This document shows positions 26,871 through 36,216 of a DNA stretch of 64,000 nucleotides, piece after piece. This stretch comes from Flavobacterium praedii (lineage in GTDB: Bacteria > Bacteroidota > Bacteroidia > Flavobacteriales > Flavobacteriaceae). The number at the start of each line of letters is the position of its first letter. The stretch's first letter is position 1. The notes below the pieces were generated by a model. It did not search any database, had not been told where the DNA came from, and saw only the letters and a list, made by a program, of their open reading frames with translations. Position numbers and translations under genes: made by a program. Location: positions 4,104,458-4,168,457 of the forward strand of contig NZ_CP113948.1 in the NCBI RefSeq assembly GCF_026810365.1. The letters are read 5' to 3'.

Positions 26871-26878
26871 TATATTTG
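26871..26878 (+). promoter_or_regulatory. Bacteroidota -7 box TATATTTG
   Basis: TATATTTG fits TAnnTTTG and lies 41 bases before the preferred ATG at 26919. No matching -33 box was found. Confidence 0.45.
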
Positions 26879-26918
26879 AGGTTAAACATTTTAAAAATTA
26901 ACGATGGTAATAAGTTGT

Positions 26919-27608
26919 ATGCAAAAATATGCATTTATTATGTTGTTGTTTGTGTATGGATTAGCTAAAGCACAAGAAACAATTAATGAAGACTTGAAAA
27001 AGGAATTGGATGGTATTTATAAAATAGACCAAATTCTTCGAGAATATATTGATAATGAGACTTCTGATAGTCGAAAATTACAAATACTTAATGAAACAGG
27101 TTACTCGAAAGAGGATTTTGCTAATGGTAATGTGTATAAAATATTGAAAATTCGAGATTCTATTAATCTTAACAGAATTGAGGAAATTATTGCAAAACAG
27201 GGTTATCCAGGTAAAACTTTGGTTGGCGAACCAACCAATGAAGTAGCTTGGATTGTGATTCAACACAGCAATAAAATAGCAAATTATTTTCCGGTGATTC
27301 AAGAAGCAGGAGCTAGTAATGAAATACCCTTTACGAAAGTCGCTATGATGCAAGACAGAATGCTAATGTATGAAGGGAAAGAGCAACTTTATGGGACTCA
27401 AGTTTCGGGACAATACATTCTTAACGTTACGACTGGAAAAAAGGAGTTCTGGTACTGTGTATGGCCAATTCTTAATGCAGAATCTGTAAATGATCTGAGG
27501 AAAGAAGCTGGATTTTCGACGACCATTGAAGAGTATGCCCAAAGTATGGGAGTCACATATAAAAAGTTTACACTAGAAGAAATAAAGGAATTAACTGTCA
27601 AAGATTAA
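26919..27608 (+). CDS. Exported protein resembling DUF6624
   Basis: A 229-residue protein if started at the ATG at 26919 (MQKYAFIMLLFVYGLAKAQE, a signal peptide); an upstream ATG at 26904 adds five residues. Conserved-looking segments are IIAKQGYPGKTLVG, AWIVIQHSNKIANYFPVI, AMMQDRMLMYEGKEQLYGTQ, and a C-terminal YAQSMGVTY. This pattern matches the DUF6624 family as remembered; no function is known. A -7 box TATATTTG lies at 26871-26878. Confidence 0.68.
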   Translation: MQKYAFIMLLFVYGLAKAQETINEDLKKELDGIYKIDQILREYIDNETSDSRKLQILNETGYSKEDFANGNVYKILKIRDSINLNRIEEIIAKQGYPGKTLVGEPTNEVAWIVIQHSNKIANYFPVIQEAGASNEIPFTKVAMMQDRMLMYEGKEQLYGTQVSGQYILNVTTGKKEFWYCVWPILNAESVNDLRKEAGFSTTIEEYAQSMGVTYKKFTLEEIKELTVKD

Positions 27609-27711
27609 TAGCATTGTTGTTGGTTTTAAAAGGGTTAGCATTCTGTTTAAATTTGGTTTTTTTTATGAGAGGCAAAGCACTAAAACCCAATAGAAATTAC
27701 TTAAATTTGTC

Positions 27712-27719
27712 ATCTTTGA
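27712..27719 (+). promoter_or_regulatory. Bacteroidota -7 box TAAATTTG before mutL
   Basis: TAAATTTG fits TAnnTTTG, 56 bases before the mutL ATG. The leader between them is a run of AATCTAAAA-type repeats. Confidence 0.45.
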
Positions 27720-27774
27720 TTTTAATTTTTATTTAAAATCTAAAACCTAAAATCTGAAATCTAAAATATTCTTA

Positions 27775-29667
27775 ATGTCGAGTATAATTCAATTACTTCC
27801 TGATCATGTTGCCAACCAAATTGCTGCTGGAGAAGTAGTGCAAAGACCTGCTTCAGTAGTAAAAGAACTATTGGAAAATGCAGTTGATGCAAAAGCAACC
27901 GATATTAAATTGATCATTAAAGATGCTGGGAAGTCATTGGTGCAGGTAATCGATAATGGTTCAGGAATGAATGTTACCGATGCTCGTATGTGTTTTGAGC
28001 GTCATGCTACGTCTAAGATTCGTCAAGCTGAAGATTTATTCTCCTTACATACCAAAGGGTTTCGTGGAGAAGCCTTAGCCTCTATCGCGGCGATTGCTCA
28101 CATGGAAATGAAGACCAAGCAAGAGCAGGAAGAATTAGGGACTCATATTGTTATTGAAGGAAGTAAATTTATCTCTCAAGATGTGGCGGTTTTGCCAAAA
28201 GGGACATCTTTTGCCGTTAAAAATTTATTTTTCAATATTCCCGCTCGCCGTAATTTCTTGAAATCGGATACGGTGGAATACCGTCATGTGATTGATGAAT
28301 TTCAACGAGTAGCTTTGGCACATCCTAAAATTCATTTTACTTTTTATCATAATGGCAGCGATATGTATAATTTGCCACCATCAAGTTTAAGACAGCGAAT
28401 CGTAAATTTTTTTGGCGGAAAAACAAATGAAAAATTGGTACCTGTTGTTGAAGATACAGAAATGATGAATATACAAGGTTTTGTAAGCAAACCTGAATTT
28501 GCAAAAAAAAATAGGGGAGAGCAGTTTTTCTTTGTTAATGACCGTTTCATAAAAAGTCCTTATTTGCATCATGCGGTTATGGCTGCTTACGAAGGAATTT
28601 TAAAAGATGGTTCTCAGCCTAGTTATTACTTGTACTTAACCGTGCCGCCGAATACCATCGATATCAATATTCATCCTACAAAAACCGAAATCAAGTTTGA
28701 TAACGAAAGTGCTATGTATGCTATTTTGAGAGCATCCATAAAACACAGTTTGGGACAGTTTAATGTAGCTCCTGTTTTAGATTTTGAAAGGGATGCTAAT
28801 TTAGATACTCCTTATCATTATAAAAACTTAGACGCGGAAGTGCCAACGATACAAGTGGATGGGAATTACAATCCTTTTGCCGATGATAAGCCCAATAAGC
28901 TTTTTCCAACCTATAAAAAATCAGAATCAACTGCTAGCTGGGAAAGCCTGTATGTTGATGTAAAACATGATACAGAAGTCATTTCTAGCGGTGATTCATT
29001 CGCTTCGAGTAACAATGAATTTACTTTCGAAAATAACGAATTTACTTTTGAAAATGAAGAGGTAACTTCTTCTTTATTTAATGATGGAGAAGTGGAGCAA
29101 ACGGTGCATAAAACGTATCAAATTCATAAAAAATATATTGTATCCCCAATAAAATCAGGAATGGTTATTGTAGATCAAAGCAGAGCACATCAACGTGTTT
29201 TGTATGAACAGTTCCTTGTCAATATGACGGTACAACATGCTTCTAGTCAGCAATTATTGTTTCCTATTAATTTGTTTTATTCGGCTAGCGAAATGGAGCT
29301 TATTGGCGATTTACAACAATCATTGATAAATACTGGTTTTGTTTTTGAAGAGTCGAATTCGGACCATATTGTGATTTCGGGTATTCCTGTAAATAGTACC
29401 GAAAGCGATGTTGCAGCAGTTTTAGATCAATTGTTAAGCGATTTACATAACGGAATTCCAGAAAATAGTTTCAGCCAAAACGATACCATTGCCAAATCAA
29501 TGGCAAAAAGTTTGGCAGTAAAAACAGGTACTTATTTGACCGAAAAAGAACAGGAAAATTTAGTAAACGGTCTTTTTGCCTGTAAAGATCCAAATGTTTC
29601 TCCCTTTCAAAAACCCACTTTCATCACCATGCGTGTGGAAGACTTAGATAAAAAATTTGCATTATGA
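27775..29667 (+). CDS. mutL: DNA mismatch repair protein MutL
   Basis: A 630-residue protein. The GHKL ATPase domain (1-330) has ENAVDAKATDI, DNGSGMN, HATSKI and TKGFRGEALASIAAI. A variable linker (about 370-450) contains a 21-base tandem duplication encoding NNEFTFE twice (29011-29052). The C-terminal dimerisation domain has the endonuclease-motif position reading DQSRAHQRVLYE, where nicking MutLs have DQHAxxERxxYE, and ends FACKDPNVSPFQKPTF instead of CPHGRP. It couples MutS recognition to strand removal; intrinsic nicking activity is doubtful. It overlaps the next gene by ATGA. Confidence 0.95.
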   Translation: MSSIIQLLPDHVANQIAAGEVVQRPASVVKELLENAVDAKATDIKLIIKDAGKSLVQVIDNGSGMNVTDARMCFERHATSKIRQAEDLFSLHTKGFRGEALASIAAIAHMEMKTKQEQEELGTHIVIEGSKFISQDVAVLPKGTSFAVKNLFFNIPARRNFLKSDTVEYRHVIDEFQRVALAHPKIHFTFYHNGSDMYNLPPSSLRQRIVNFFGGKTNEKLVPVVEDTEMMNIQGFVSKPEFAKKNRGEQFFFVNDRFIKSPYLHHAVMAAYEGILKDGSQPSYYLYLTVPPNTIDINIHPTKTEIKFDNESAMYAILRASIKHSLGQFNVAPVLDFERDANLDTPYHYKNLDAEVPTIQVDGNYNPFADDKPNKLFPTYKKSESTASWESLYVDVKHDTEVISSGDSFASSNNEFTFENNEFTFENEEVTSSLFNDGEVEQTVHKTYQIHKKYIVSPIKSGMVIVDQSRAHQRVLYEQFLVNMTVQHASSQQLLFPINLFYSASEMELIGDLQQSLINTGFVFEESNSDHIVISGIPVNSTESDVAAVLDQLLSDLHNGIPENSFSQNDTIAKSMAKSLAVKTGTYLTEKEQENLVNGLFACKDPNVSPFQKPTFITMRVEDLDKKFAL

Positions 29668-30422
29668 TGAATATCACACCTACAGTAAAACAGTTATTGA
29701 TAATCAACGTGTTGTTTTATGTTTGCTCCATGGTTGTTGGAGAACCTGCTTATAAATTACTTTCGATGTATTTTTTTGAAAGTCCGGATTTTCATTTTTG
29801 GCAACTTTTCACGCACATGTTTATGCATGCGCCGTTGCCGAATATTATGCATATCGCATTTAATATGTTTGCATTATATTCTTTTGGATCTGCTTTGGAG
29901 CATTTTTGGGGAGGTAAAAAGTTTTTGTTTTTCTATATTTCCTGTGGTTTAGGTGCTGCTTTATTGCATACTGGAGTAAATTATTATTTCTTTGAAAATG
30001 GAATTGATACTTTGGTTGCCAATGGATATCAAAAAGTGGAAATTCTAAAAGTTTTAAGTGAGGGAAAATTTGATACCAAATGGCAGGAATTATTAACTCC
30101 TTCCGATTTTCAGTCTTTTATGGGGGCGTATTTGGGTAATGTTGTAGGGGCTTCGGGAGCTATTTATGGATTGTTGGTAGCTTTTGCTTTCATGTTTCCA
30201 AATGCAGAATTGGCATTAATGTTTATTCCAATTCCTATTAAAGCAAAATATTTTGTTCCTGGATTGTTATTAATTGATTTATATTTGGGAGTTTCAGGAG
30301 GGTCGTTGTTTGGCGGTTCGAGCGGAATTGCTCATTTCGCCCATCTTGGAGGTGCATTGGTTGGTTTTGTGATGATGTGGTATTGGAAAAAAAATCAATT
30401 TGACAATCATCGTTGGAATTAG
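29664..30422 (+). CDS. Rhomboid family intramembrane serine protease (first of two)
   Basis: A 252-residue protein with six or so membrane helices. Family motifs: HMFMHAPLPNIMHIAFNM (loop 1 and the HxxxN region), catalytic Ser in GASGAIYGLLVAF (GxSG), and catalytic His in IAHFAHLGGALVGF. It cleaves single-pass membrane proteins within the lipid bilayer; the substrates are unknown. Translation starts inside the mutL stop (ATGA overlap), and a second rhomboid follows 70 bases on. The gap holds a CCCCC/GGGG hairpin and a 7-base tandem repeat. Confidence 0.9.
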   Translation: MMNITPTVKQLLIINVLFYVCSMVVGEPAYKLLSMYFFESPDFHFWQLFTHMFMHAPLPNIMHIAFNMFALYSFGSALEHFWGGKKFLFFYISCGLGAALLHTGVNYYFFENGIDTLVANGYQKVEILKVLSEGKFDTKWQELLTPSDFQSFMGAYLGNVVGASGAIYGLLVAFAFMFPNAELALMFIPIPIKAKYFVPGLLLIDLYLGVSGGSLFGGSSGIAHFAHLGGALVGFVMMWYWKKNQFDNHRWN

Positions 30423-30442
30423 CCCTTAACCCCCAAAGGGGA
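30421..30442. repeat. Short dispersed hairpin repeat, copy 1
   Basis: AGCCCTTAACCCCC-AAA-GGGGA: CCCCC at 30430-30434 pairs with GGGG at 30438-30441. A near copy is found at 45849-45870. It lies right after the stop of the first rhomboid gene. Confidence 0.6.
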
Positions 30443-30462
30443 AATTGTTAAGAAGACTGACA

Positions 30463-30486
30463 ACTCATAACTCATAACTCATAACT
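30463..30486 (+). repeat. 7-base tandem repeat (ACTCATA x3)
   Basis: Three exact ACTCATA units (30463-30483) plus ACT, ending 7 bases before the second rhomboid ATG. Copy number could vary between strains and change leader length. Confidence 0.8.
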
Positions 30487-30492
30487 TTAATT

Positions 30493-31353
30493 ATGAACAT
30501 CCTAGACGATTTGAAAATGCAATATAAATTGGGTGGAATCGCAATGAAAATGATCTATTGGAATATAGGTTGTTTTCTTGTTTCCTTGATTTTTTTCTAT
30601 CAATATAAAGAAGGTGTTTTTGTCTTTCCCAATTGGATCGCCTTGTCATCAAGTCCAATCGATTTTGTGTTAAAGCCCTGGACTTTTCTAACCTATGCTT
30701 TTTTTCACAATGATTTTTGGCATTTGTTTTTTAATATGATGGTGCTGAATTTCGCCAGTTATCTGTTTCTTACTTTTTTCTCTTCCAAGCAGTATTTGGG
30801 ATTGTATATTTTAAGTGCCATTTTTTCGGGTATTATCTTTGTCTTTGGTTTTAATTTGATGCATTTAAGTGGGGCTGTAATTGGAGCTTCAGCAGCAATT
30901 ATGGCGATTTTGGTTGCGGTAACCACGTATAGTCCTTTGATGAATGTTAGATTATTACTTTTAGGTAATGTAAAATTATGGCATATTACAGCAGTGATAC
31001 TGATATTGGATCTGATGCAAATTCGGTTAGAAAATTCAGGCGGGCACATTTCGCATTTGGCAGGCGCTTTCTTTGGTTTTATTTATATTAAATTGCTTCA
31101 AAATGGTACCGATTTGAGTAAGTCAGTAAGTGTAGTTTTCGATTTTTTTGTTAATCTATTTAAAAAACCAACTACACCTTTTAAGAAGGTCCATAAAAAT
31201 TATAAAAAAGTAGTCGATAAACCAATTTCTAAAATAGTAATAAAAGATAAAAAGCAACAACAAATTGACGAAATTTTAGACAAAATTAGTAAGTCAGGTT
31301 ATGACAGCTTGAGTAAAGAAGAAAAAGAATTCTTGTTTCAAGCCGGAAAATAA
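30493..31353 (+). CDS. Rhomboid family intramembrane serine protease (second of two)
   Basis: A 286-residue protein with about six membrane helices and a cytoplasmic C-terminal extension of roughly 75 basic residues (FKKVHKNYKKVVDKPISK ... SGYDSLSKEEKEFLFQ). Motifs: AFFHNDFWHLFFNMMVLNF, catalytic Ser in GASAAIMAILVAV (GxSA rather than GxSG), catalytic His in HISHLAGAFFGF. The tandem arrangement after mutL is common in flavobacteria by recollection. The short C-terminal motif resembles a DUF6576-type tail. Confidence 0.88.
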   Translation: MNILDDLKMQYKLGGIAMKMIYWNIGCFLVSLIFFYQYKEGVFVFPNWIALSSSPIDFVLKPWTFLTYAFFHNDFWHLFFNMMVLNFASYLFLTFFSSKQYLGLYILSAIFSGIIFVFGFNLMHLSGAVIGASAAIMAILVAVTTYSPLMNVRLLLLGNVKLWHITAVILILDLMQIRLENSGGHISHLAGAFFGFIYIKLLQNGTDLSKSVSVVFDFFVNLFKKPTTPFKKVHKNYKKVVDKPISKIVIKDKKQQQIDEILDKISKSGYDSLSKEEKEFLFQAGK

Positions 31354-31422
31354 CTTATTTTTATCTAAATATTGAAGTGTAAATCAGGAATTTTTTGATC
31401 TTGAAGTTTAAAACGCATTAAA

Positions 31423-32469
31423 ATGAAGAACCTTTCATGGTTTAATAAAGGAATGTTTTTTTTGAATTTAGTGCTTATAGTACTAACATTCATAGCTTAT
31501 TTACTCCCTTTTTTGGCTCCAAAAATCTTTCCGCTTTTATCGGTTTTTACCTTGTTTATGCCTTTGTTTTTTTTAACAAATGGATTGTTTTTTGTCTATT
31601 GGGCGATGCAATTCAAAAAACGCATGATTTTATCGGGTATTGTTCTTTTGGTTGGTATTACTTTTTTTAATAAGTTCTATAAGTTCTCTGCTAAAGAATT
31701 TCAAGAAAGTGATAAAGATTTCACGGTTATGAGTTATAATGTGAGATTGTTTAATGTTTTTAAATGGTTGGATCGTGATGATATTCCAGATGTAATACTA
31801 GAATTTATCAACTCAGAAAACCCAGATATACTGTGTATTCAAGAGTTTTCCAATTCAGCAAATATTGATTTAAAGGTATATCCTTATAAATATGTTTTGA
31901 TGGAAGGAAAGCAAATTAAAACAGGTCAAGCCATATTTTCAAAATTTCCAATTATTGATCAAGGGAATATTGTTTTTCCTAATTCGAACAATAACGTGGT
32001 TTTTGCTGATATAAAGAAAGGAAAAGATATTATTCGAGTGTATAACATGCATTTGCAGTCTATAAAAATTTCTCCAGATGTTAATGAAATTTCAGAAAAT
32101 ATAGATGTGATTGATCAACAAAAATCCAAGTTCCTTTTTATTCGGATTAGTAAAGCATTTAAACAGCAACAAGAACAAGCTGCTATTTTTAAGGAACATG
32201 AGAAAGATTGCAAATATCCTATTATCATCTGTGGTGATATGAATAACAGCGCTTTTTCCTATGTGTATCGAAATATAAAAGGAAAATTGAAAGATAGTTT
32301 TGAAGAAGCAGGAGAAGGATTTGGTGCTACTTATAAATTTAAGTACTACCCAGCTCGAATTGATTATATTTTTGCCGATGAAACTATGGATGTTAAAAAA
32401 TTTGAAAGCTTTCCAGATTTTCAAAATTCAGATCATTTTCCTATTATGGCAAAACTTTCTATGAAATAG
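31423..32469 (+). CDS. Endonuclease/exonuclease/phosphatase family protein, membrane-anchored
   Basis: A 348-residue protein with three N-terminal membrane helices (about 10-90) and a C-terminal EEP-fold domain: VMSYNVRLFN, DILCIQEFSN (metal-binding Glu), NMHLQSIK, IICGDMNNSAFS, YPARIDYIFAD and NSDHFPIMAKLS (catalytic Asp-His). Substrates in this family range from DNA to phosphoinositides and sphingomyelin; the membrane anchor argues for a lipid or phosphodiester outside the cytoplasm. It is the last gene of the plus-strand block and ends at a strong terminator. Confidence 0.87.
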   Translation: MKNLSWFNKGMFFLNLVLIVLTFIAYLLPFLAPKIFPLLSVFTLFMPLFFLTNGLFFVYWAMQFKKRMILSGIVLLVGITFFNKFYKFSAKEFQESDKDFTVMSYNVRLFNVFKWLDRDDIPDVILEFINSENPDILCIQEFSNSANIDLKVYPYKYVLMEGKQIKTGQAIFSKFPIIDQGNIVFPNSNNNVVFADIKKGKDIIRVYNMHLQSIKISPDVNEISENIDVIDQQKSKFLFIRISKAFKQQQEQAAIFKEHEKDCKYPIIICGDMNNSAFSYVYRNIKGKLKDSFEEAGEGFGATYKFKYYPARIDYIFADETMDVKKFESFPDFQNSDHFPIMAKLSMK

Positions 32470-32499
32470 ATTTTTTTTTTACAGTCATTAAAAATAAAA

Positions 32500-32560
32500 A
32501 AAACTTTAAAAAAATAAGATTCAATAGTGTATAAATCTTATTTTTTTAAAGTTTTTCAAA
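32500..32560. terminator. Bidirectional terminator
   Basis: A 22-bp AT-rich perfect stem (32500-32521 with 32534-32555) lies between convergent genes, with T/A tracts on both sides. Confidence 0.9.
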
Positions 32561-32576
32561 GTTTTTTAATCCTGAT

Positions 32577-33200
32577 TTATCGAATAAGTACTTGATTTTT
32601 TAAATAGTCCATTGCATATCTTCCTTCATTAAATAATAAGTCAAGAACACTTAGATTATTCAAAAAGCCGAATTTATCATCGAAAACCTGTGTGTATTTT
32701 TCAAATACGGAAGGATCTTTTTTACCGTTTACCAAATAGCGAAAATCATTTATTTCTGATTTGTCTATTTCATGAAAATATTCTGTTGTGGTATCAAACT
32801 CTAATTTCATACGTAGACATTTGCATACAATATCAAAAGCTTCGAGATTAAGATCCATTAAAAAATTATATTTTTTTTGAAAAATAGGCATTAAATCATC
32901 TTCAAAATATTCAAAGAATGGGGAGCTTCTGTAAGCAGCTTCTAATGATTTGAAATGCTGTTTTTGCCAATCAAACTCCGATTCTATTTTAATTTCTTTT
33001 GTTTTCTGATGTGCTAAATTCGAATGTTTTATTGGGATGTTTAATAACTGAATCCCATTTGGGCTGTAAATATAGGTTCTGTTGCGATTGGTTTGTTTCT
33101 GAAAATTATCCTCTATTTCAAACGTAACAGTGTCAGATTGTGCTATAGCAACAAAATGACTTATGGATGGGAAATAGGACGGATGAAGTAACGTTTTCAT
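32577..33200 (-). CDS. WbqC-like family protein
   Basis: A 207-residue protein with the family opening LLHPSYFPSISHFVAIAQSD, then YIYSPNGIQLLNIPIKH, FDWQKQHFKSLEAAYRSSPFFEYFEDDL and a closing SVLDLLFNEG. WbqC proteins occur in polysaccharide clusters and broadly in Bacteroidota; the reaction is unknown. It follows lepB across a terminator on the same strand. Confidence 0.85.
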   Translation of the reverse strand: MKTLLHPSYFPSISHFVAIAQSDTVTFEIEDNFQKQTNRNRTYIYSPNGIQLLNIPIKHSNLAHQKTKEIKIESEFDWQKQHFKSLEAAYRSSPFFEYFEDDLMPIFQKKYNFLMDLNLEAFDIVCKCLRMKLEFDTTTEYFHEIDKSEINDFRYLVNGKKDPSVFEKYTQVFDDKFGFLNNLSVLDLLFNEGRYAMDYLKNQVLIR

Positions 33201-33219
33201 ATTCTAAAGGTATAAATAA

Positions 33220-33257
33220 AAAAGTCATAAAGCCATTTTATTGACAGTATGACTTTT
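33220..33257 (-). terminator. Terminator of lepB
   Basis: AAAAGTCATA (33220-33229) pairs with TATGACTTTT (33248-33257). On the minus strand the hairpin is followed by T residues. Confidence 0.75.
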
Positions 33258-33286
33258 AAATTCTTAATTGTTATCCAGAAAATTTT

Positions 33287-34840
33287 TTATAATTCTTTTT
33301 TCGCTTTTCTTTTCTTCCAAAAATATTCGCCTACAAAAAAGGCGGCTAGTGCAATTAAGAAGTATTTAAAATACGATTGTGGTTGTCCTTCACCATTCAC
33401 TGTTGTAAATACTCTGTCCCAGCGAATTTTGTTTAAACCTTTACCATTAGTATCCCAACTCATCCAAATAAATATTGGTTTTCCAACAATATGATTTTCT
33501 GGTACAAATCCCCAATAACGACTATCTTCAGAGTTATGACGGTTGTCTCCCATCATCCAATAATAATTTTGGTCAAAAGTGTAAGTTGTTGCGACTTTGC
33601 CGTCGATTCTGATTTCATTGCCATTTACTTTTAAATCTTTTTTCTCATAATCAGTAATGATAGTTTTGTAAAAAGGTAAAGTTTCTAAATTTAAGGCAAC
33701 TTTTTTTCCTTTTTGAGGTATGTAGATTGGGCCAAAATTATCGCGGTTCCATTTGTTAATATGTGGGAAAATTCCATCTTCAATATTTTTGGATATAATC
33801 CTGTTTACAGATTTTATTCCAGGTACATTCTTTAATCTGTCAGCGCCTGCGGCTGTTAATGCGCTTATAAAAAGTGTGTCTCTTGATTCATTAATAAAAC
33901 CAGCACCATCAGTTACATCCATATCTTTTAAAAGGTATTCAAAATCAATAGGCGTTTTTCCATCTATGGCTACATTATATGAGAATTGTGGTTTTGCGCG
34001 ATCGCCTAAATACAATTCTTTTCCATTGATATAGACTAATCCATCTTTTATAGACAAACTATCGCCTGGAATTCCTACACAACGCTTCACATAATTAGAT
34101 TTTTTGTCAATAGGCTTATCGACTCTAAGTCCAGATCGGTCTCTAAATTTAAAAACAGTATCTGCAGGCCAATTAAAAACAACTATATCTGTACGATTGA
34201 TGGTTTGTATGCCTGGGAGTCTGAAATAAGGCAATTGAGGCCAATTTAAATATGACTTTTGTTTGGTTAATGGTATTGTGTCATGAACCATTGGCATTGC
34301 TACTGTAGTCATGGGAACTCTCGCACCATAATTCATTTTACTTACAAATAGAAAATCTCCTACTAGTAATGATTTCTCTAAAGAAGAAGTTGGAATAGTA
34401 TAAGGTTGAATTAAGTACGTATGAACAATGGTAGCCACAATCACTGCAAATAATAAGGAACTAATGGTGTCTTGTGCTTTATGATCAGGACTTAGATGCC
34501 TATCTGCTTCGTAGTTTAAAGGTTGTGTGTAATTGATATAAAAGATGTAAAAACCTAATGTACCGATAACAAGAAGTGTGTCTAAGAATGATTTTTTACC
34601 AAAACTGCGTATAGTTTCTACCCAAACAACTGGAAACATAATCAGATTTATAATTGGAATGAAAAGTAAAAGTGTCCACCATGTAGGTCTTCCGATTATT
34701 TTCATTAAAACAATTGCATTGTAAACAGGAATTGCTGCTTCCCAACGTTTTCTTCCAGCACTTTCATATAATTTCCAAGTGCCTAAGAAATGAATTACTT
34801 GAACAGCTAAGAAAAATACAAACCAAAGATATAAAGTCAT
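33287..34840 (-). CDS. lepB: Signal peptidase I
   Basis: A 517-residue protein. The first ~140 residues carry several membrane helices, then the catalytic core: [23 protein letters not shown] (nucleophilic Ser), [31 protein letters not shown] (general-base Lys) and [20 protein letters not shown]. An insertion of about 130 residues lies between the Lys box and the GDNR box, so the protein is much longer than E. coli LepB; a long form is usual in Bacteroidota. It cleaves signal peptides of exported proteins. It lies 59 bases after dapB with an AATCT-type leader. Confidence 0.93.
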   Translation of the reverse strand: MTLYLWFVFFLAVQVIHFLGTWKLYESAGRKRWEAAIPVYNAIVLMKIIGRPTWWTLLLFIPIINLIMFPVVWVETIRSFGKKSFLDTLLVIGTLGFYIFYINYTQPLNYEADRHLSPDHKAQDTISSLLFAVIVATIVHTYLIQPYTIPTSSLEKSLLVGDFLFVSKMNYGARVPMTTVAMPMVHDTIPLTKQKSYLNWPQLPYFRLPGIQTINRTDIVVFNWPADTVFKFRDRSGLRVDKPIDKKSNYVKRCVGIPGDSLSIKDGLVYINGKELYLGDRAKPQFSYNVAIDGKTPIDFEYLLKDMDVTDGAGFINESRDTLFISALTAAGADRLKNVPGIKSVNRIISKNIEDGIFPHINKWNRDNFGPIYIPQKGKKVALNLETLPFYKTIITDYEKKDLKVNGNEIRIDGKVATTYTFDQNYYWMMGDNRHNSEDSRYWGFVPENHIVGKPIFIWMSWDTNGKGLNKIRWDRVFTTVNGEGQPQSYFKYFLIALAAFFVGEYFWKKRKAKKEL

Positions 34841-34899
34841 AATTTGAAGATTTGAAATTAGATTTTGAAATCCATTTTCTGTTTAGAATTTGGAGTTTA

Positions 34900-35607
34900 T
34901 TATTTAGAATTTAAATTTAACACATCTTTCATAGTATAGATACCATGTTTTCCAGCCAGCCATTCGGCAGCAATTACAGCGCCTAGAGCAAAACCTTCTC
35001 TATTAAGAGCCGTGTGTTTTATTTCGATAGAATCAACATCAGAGTTATAAGTTACAGTATGAGTTCCTGGAACGGTTCCTACTCGTATTGCTTCGATATG
35101 AATTTGATCCTCTTTTGGAGTGTCTAATGTCCAATTCGTATAATTACTATTCTCGATTATTCCTTTGGCTAATGAAATGGCAGTTCCGCTTGGAGCATCT
35201 AGTTTTTGATCGTGGTGAATTTCTTCCATGTTTACTTTGTAATGGTCAAATTTCGACATGATTTTGGCTAAATATTCATTAAATTCAAAAAACAAATTGA
35301 CACCTAGACTAAAGTTGGAACTAGAGATAAAACCACCGTTTTTTGCTTTGCAAAGCGCTATCATTTCATCATAATGTTCTAGCCAACCCGTTGTGCCTGA
35401 AACTACAGGGACATTTGCATTGAAACAACTTGAAATATTACTAACTGCTGCTGAAGGAACACTAAAATCGATGGCAACATCGGCAGTAGAAAGTCCATCA
35501 TAAGTGTTGAATTCGTCTTTTTTTAAAACAATTTCGTGTCCTCTTTCTAAAGCAATTCTTTCGATTACTTGCCCCATTTTTCCGTATCCTAAAAGTGCAA
35601 TTTTCAT
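34900..35607 (-). CDS. dapB: 4-hydroxy-tetrahydrodipicolinate reductase
   Basis: A 235-residue protein. Motifs: nucleotide-binding GYGKMGQVIERIA, DFSVPSAAVSN, PVVSGTTGW, and the substrate and catalytic site EIHHDQKLDAPSGTA (His-His and Lys). It reduces the dihydrodipicolinate precursor toward diaminopimelate and lysine. The length is on the short side but all motifs are intact. It is part of the minus-strand run parA-parB-DUF5683-dapB-lepB. Confidence 0.95.
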   Translation of the reverse strand: MKIALLGYGKMGQVIERIALERGHEIVLKKDEFNTYDGLSTADVAIDFSVPSAAVSNISSCFNANVPVVSGTTGWLEHYDEMIALCKAKNGGFISSSNFSLGVNLFFEFNEYLAKIMSKFDHYKVNMEEIHHDQKLDAPSGTAISLAKGIIENSNYTNWTLDTPKEDQIHIEAIRVGTVPGTHTVTYNSDVDSIEIKHTALNREGFALGAVIAAEWLAGKHGIYTMKDVLNLNSK

Positions 35608-35655
35608 TTATGATCTGTTTTTTTTATTTTAAATAGAAACGAAAAGAATTCGAAT

Positions 35656-36216
35656 CTAAAAACGATAATTAATAGTTAGTCCTAAATTTGATTTTAATGT
35701 TACAGCATCAGGAGTAATTTGTGGTTGTAATGATAAACTTTGATTCACATTGAATTGTATTAAAGCAGCGTCAACATTGGCGTCTATAATATTTAAAATG
35801 TAAAATCCAATAACAAAAAGACCTGATAAAGAGGCATTTCGTTGGTAAAACTCTTGAGCAGAGATTAACTGTTTGTCTGAAAGATAGTCGTAATTAGAAT
35901 CTGGATTTCCTGCTAATCGACTTTTGTAGGCATCACGATATTCGTGGTATTTTTGTTTACTGTCTGAATAAAAATATAAACTGGTTCCAATAGCACCGTA
36001 TACTATTGGAATTTTCCAGTATTTTTTATTGTAAGCTTGACCTAAACCTGGTAAAATTGCGGAATAAAATGCAGCTTTTGCAGGTGTCAAAGGGTCTATT
36101 TCTATTGCCTTTAAAGTGTCTTTTGTTTGTAGTACGGCATCCGTTTTTGCTTGCGCAAAAAGGGTTGCGTTTCCTAAAAGAAAAAGCAATAGGCCTATGG
36201 AAATGATTTTATTCAC
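35656..36216 (-). CDS. DUF5683 family exported protein
   Basis: A 186-residue protein with a signal peptide (MNKIISIGLLLFLLGNATLFAQA) and KAAFYSAILPGLGQAYNKKYWKIPIVYGAIG, typical of the Bacteroidota DUF5683 family, with two further hydrophobic segments. The function is unknown. Translation begins at a GTG that overlaps the parB stop codon (TAGTG), so it is coupled to parB. Confidence 0.85.
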   Translation of the reverse strand: MNKIISIGLLLFLLGNATLFAQAKTDAVLQTKDTLKAIEIDPLTPAKAAFYSAILPGLGQAYNKKYWKIPIVYGAIGTSLYFYSDSKQKYHEYRDAYKSRLAGNPDSNYDYLSDKQLISAQEFYQRNASLSGLFVIGFYILNIIDANVDAALIQFNVNQSLSLQPQITPDAVTLKSNLGLTINYRF

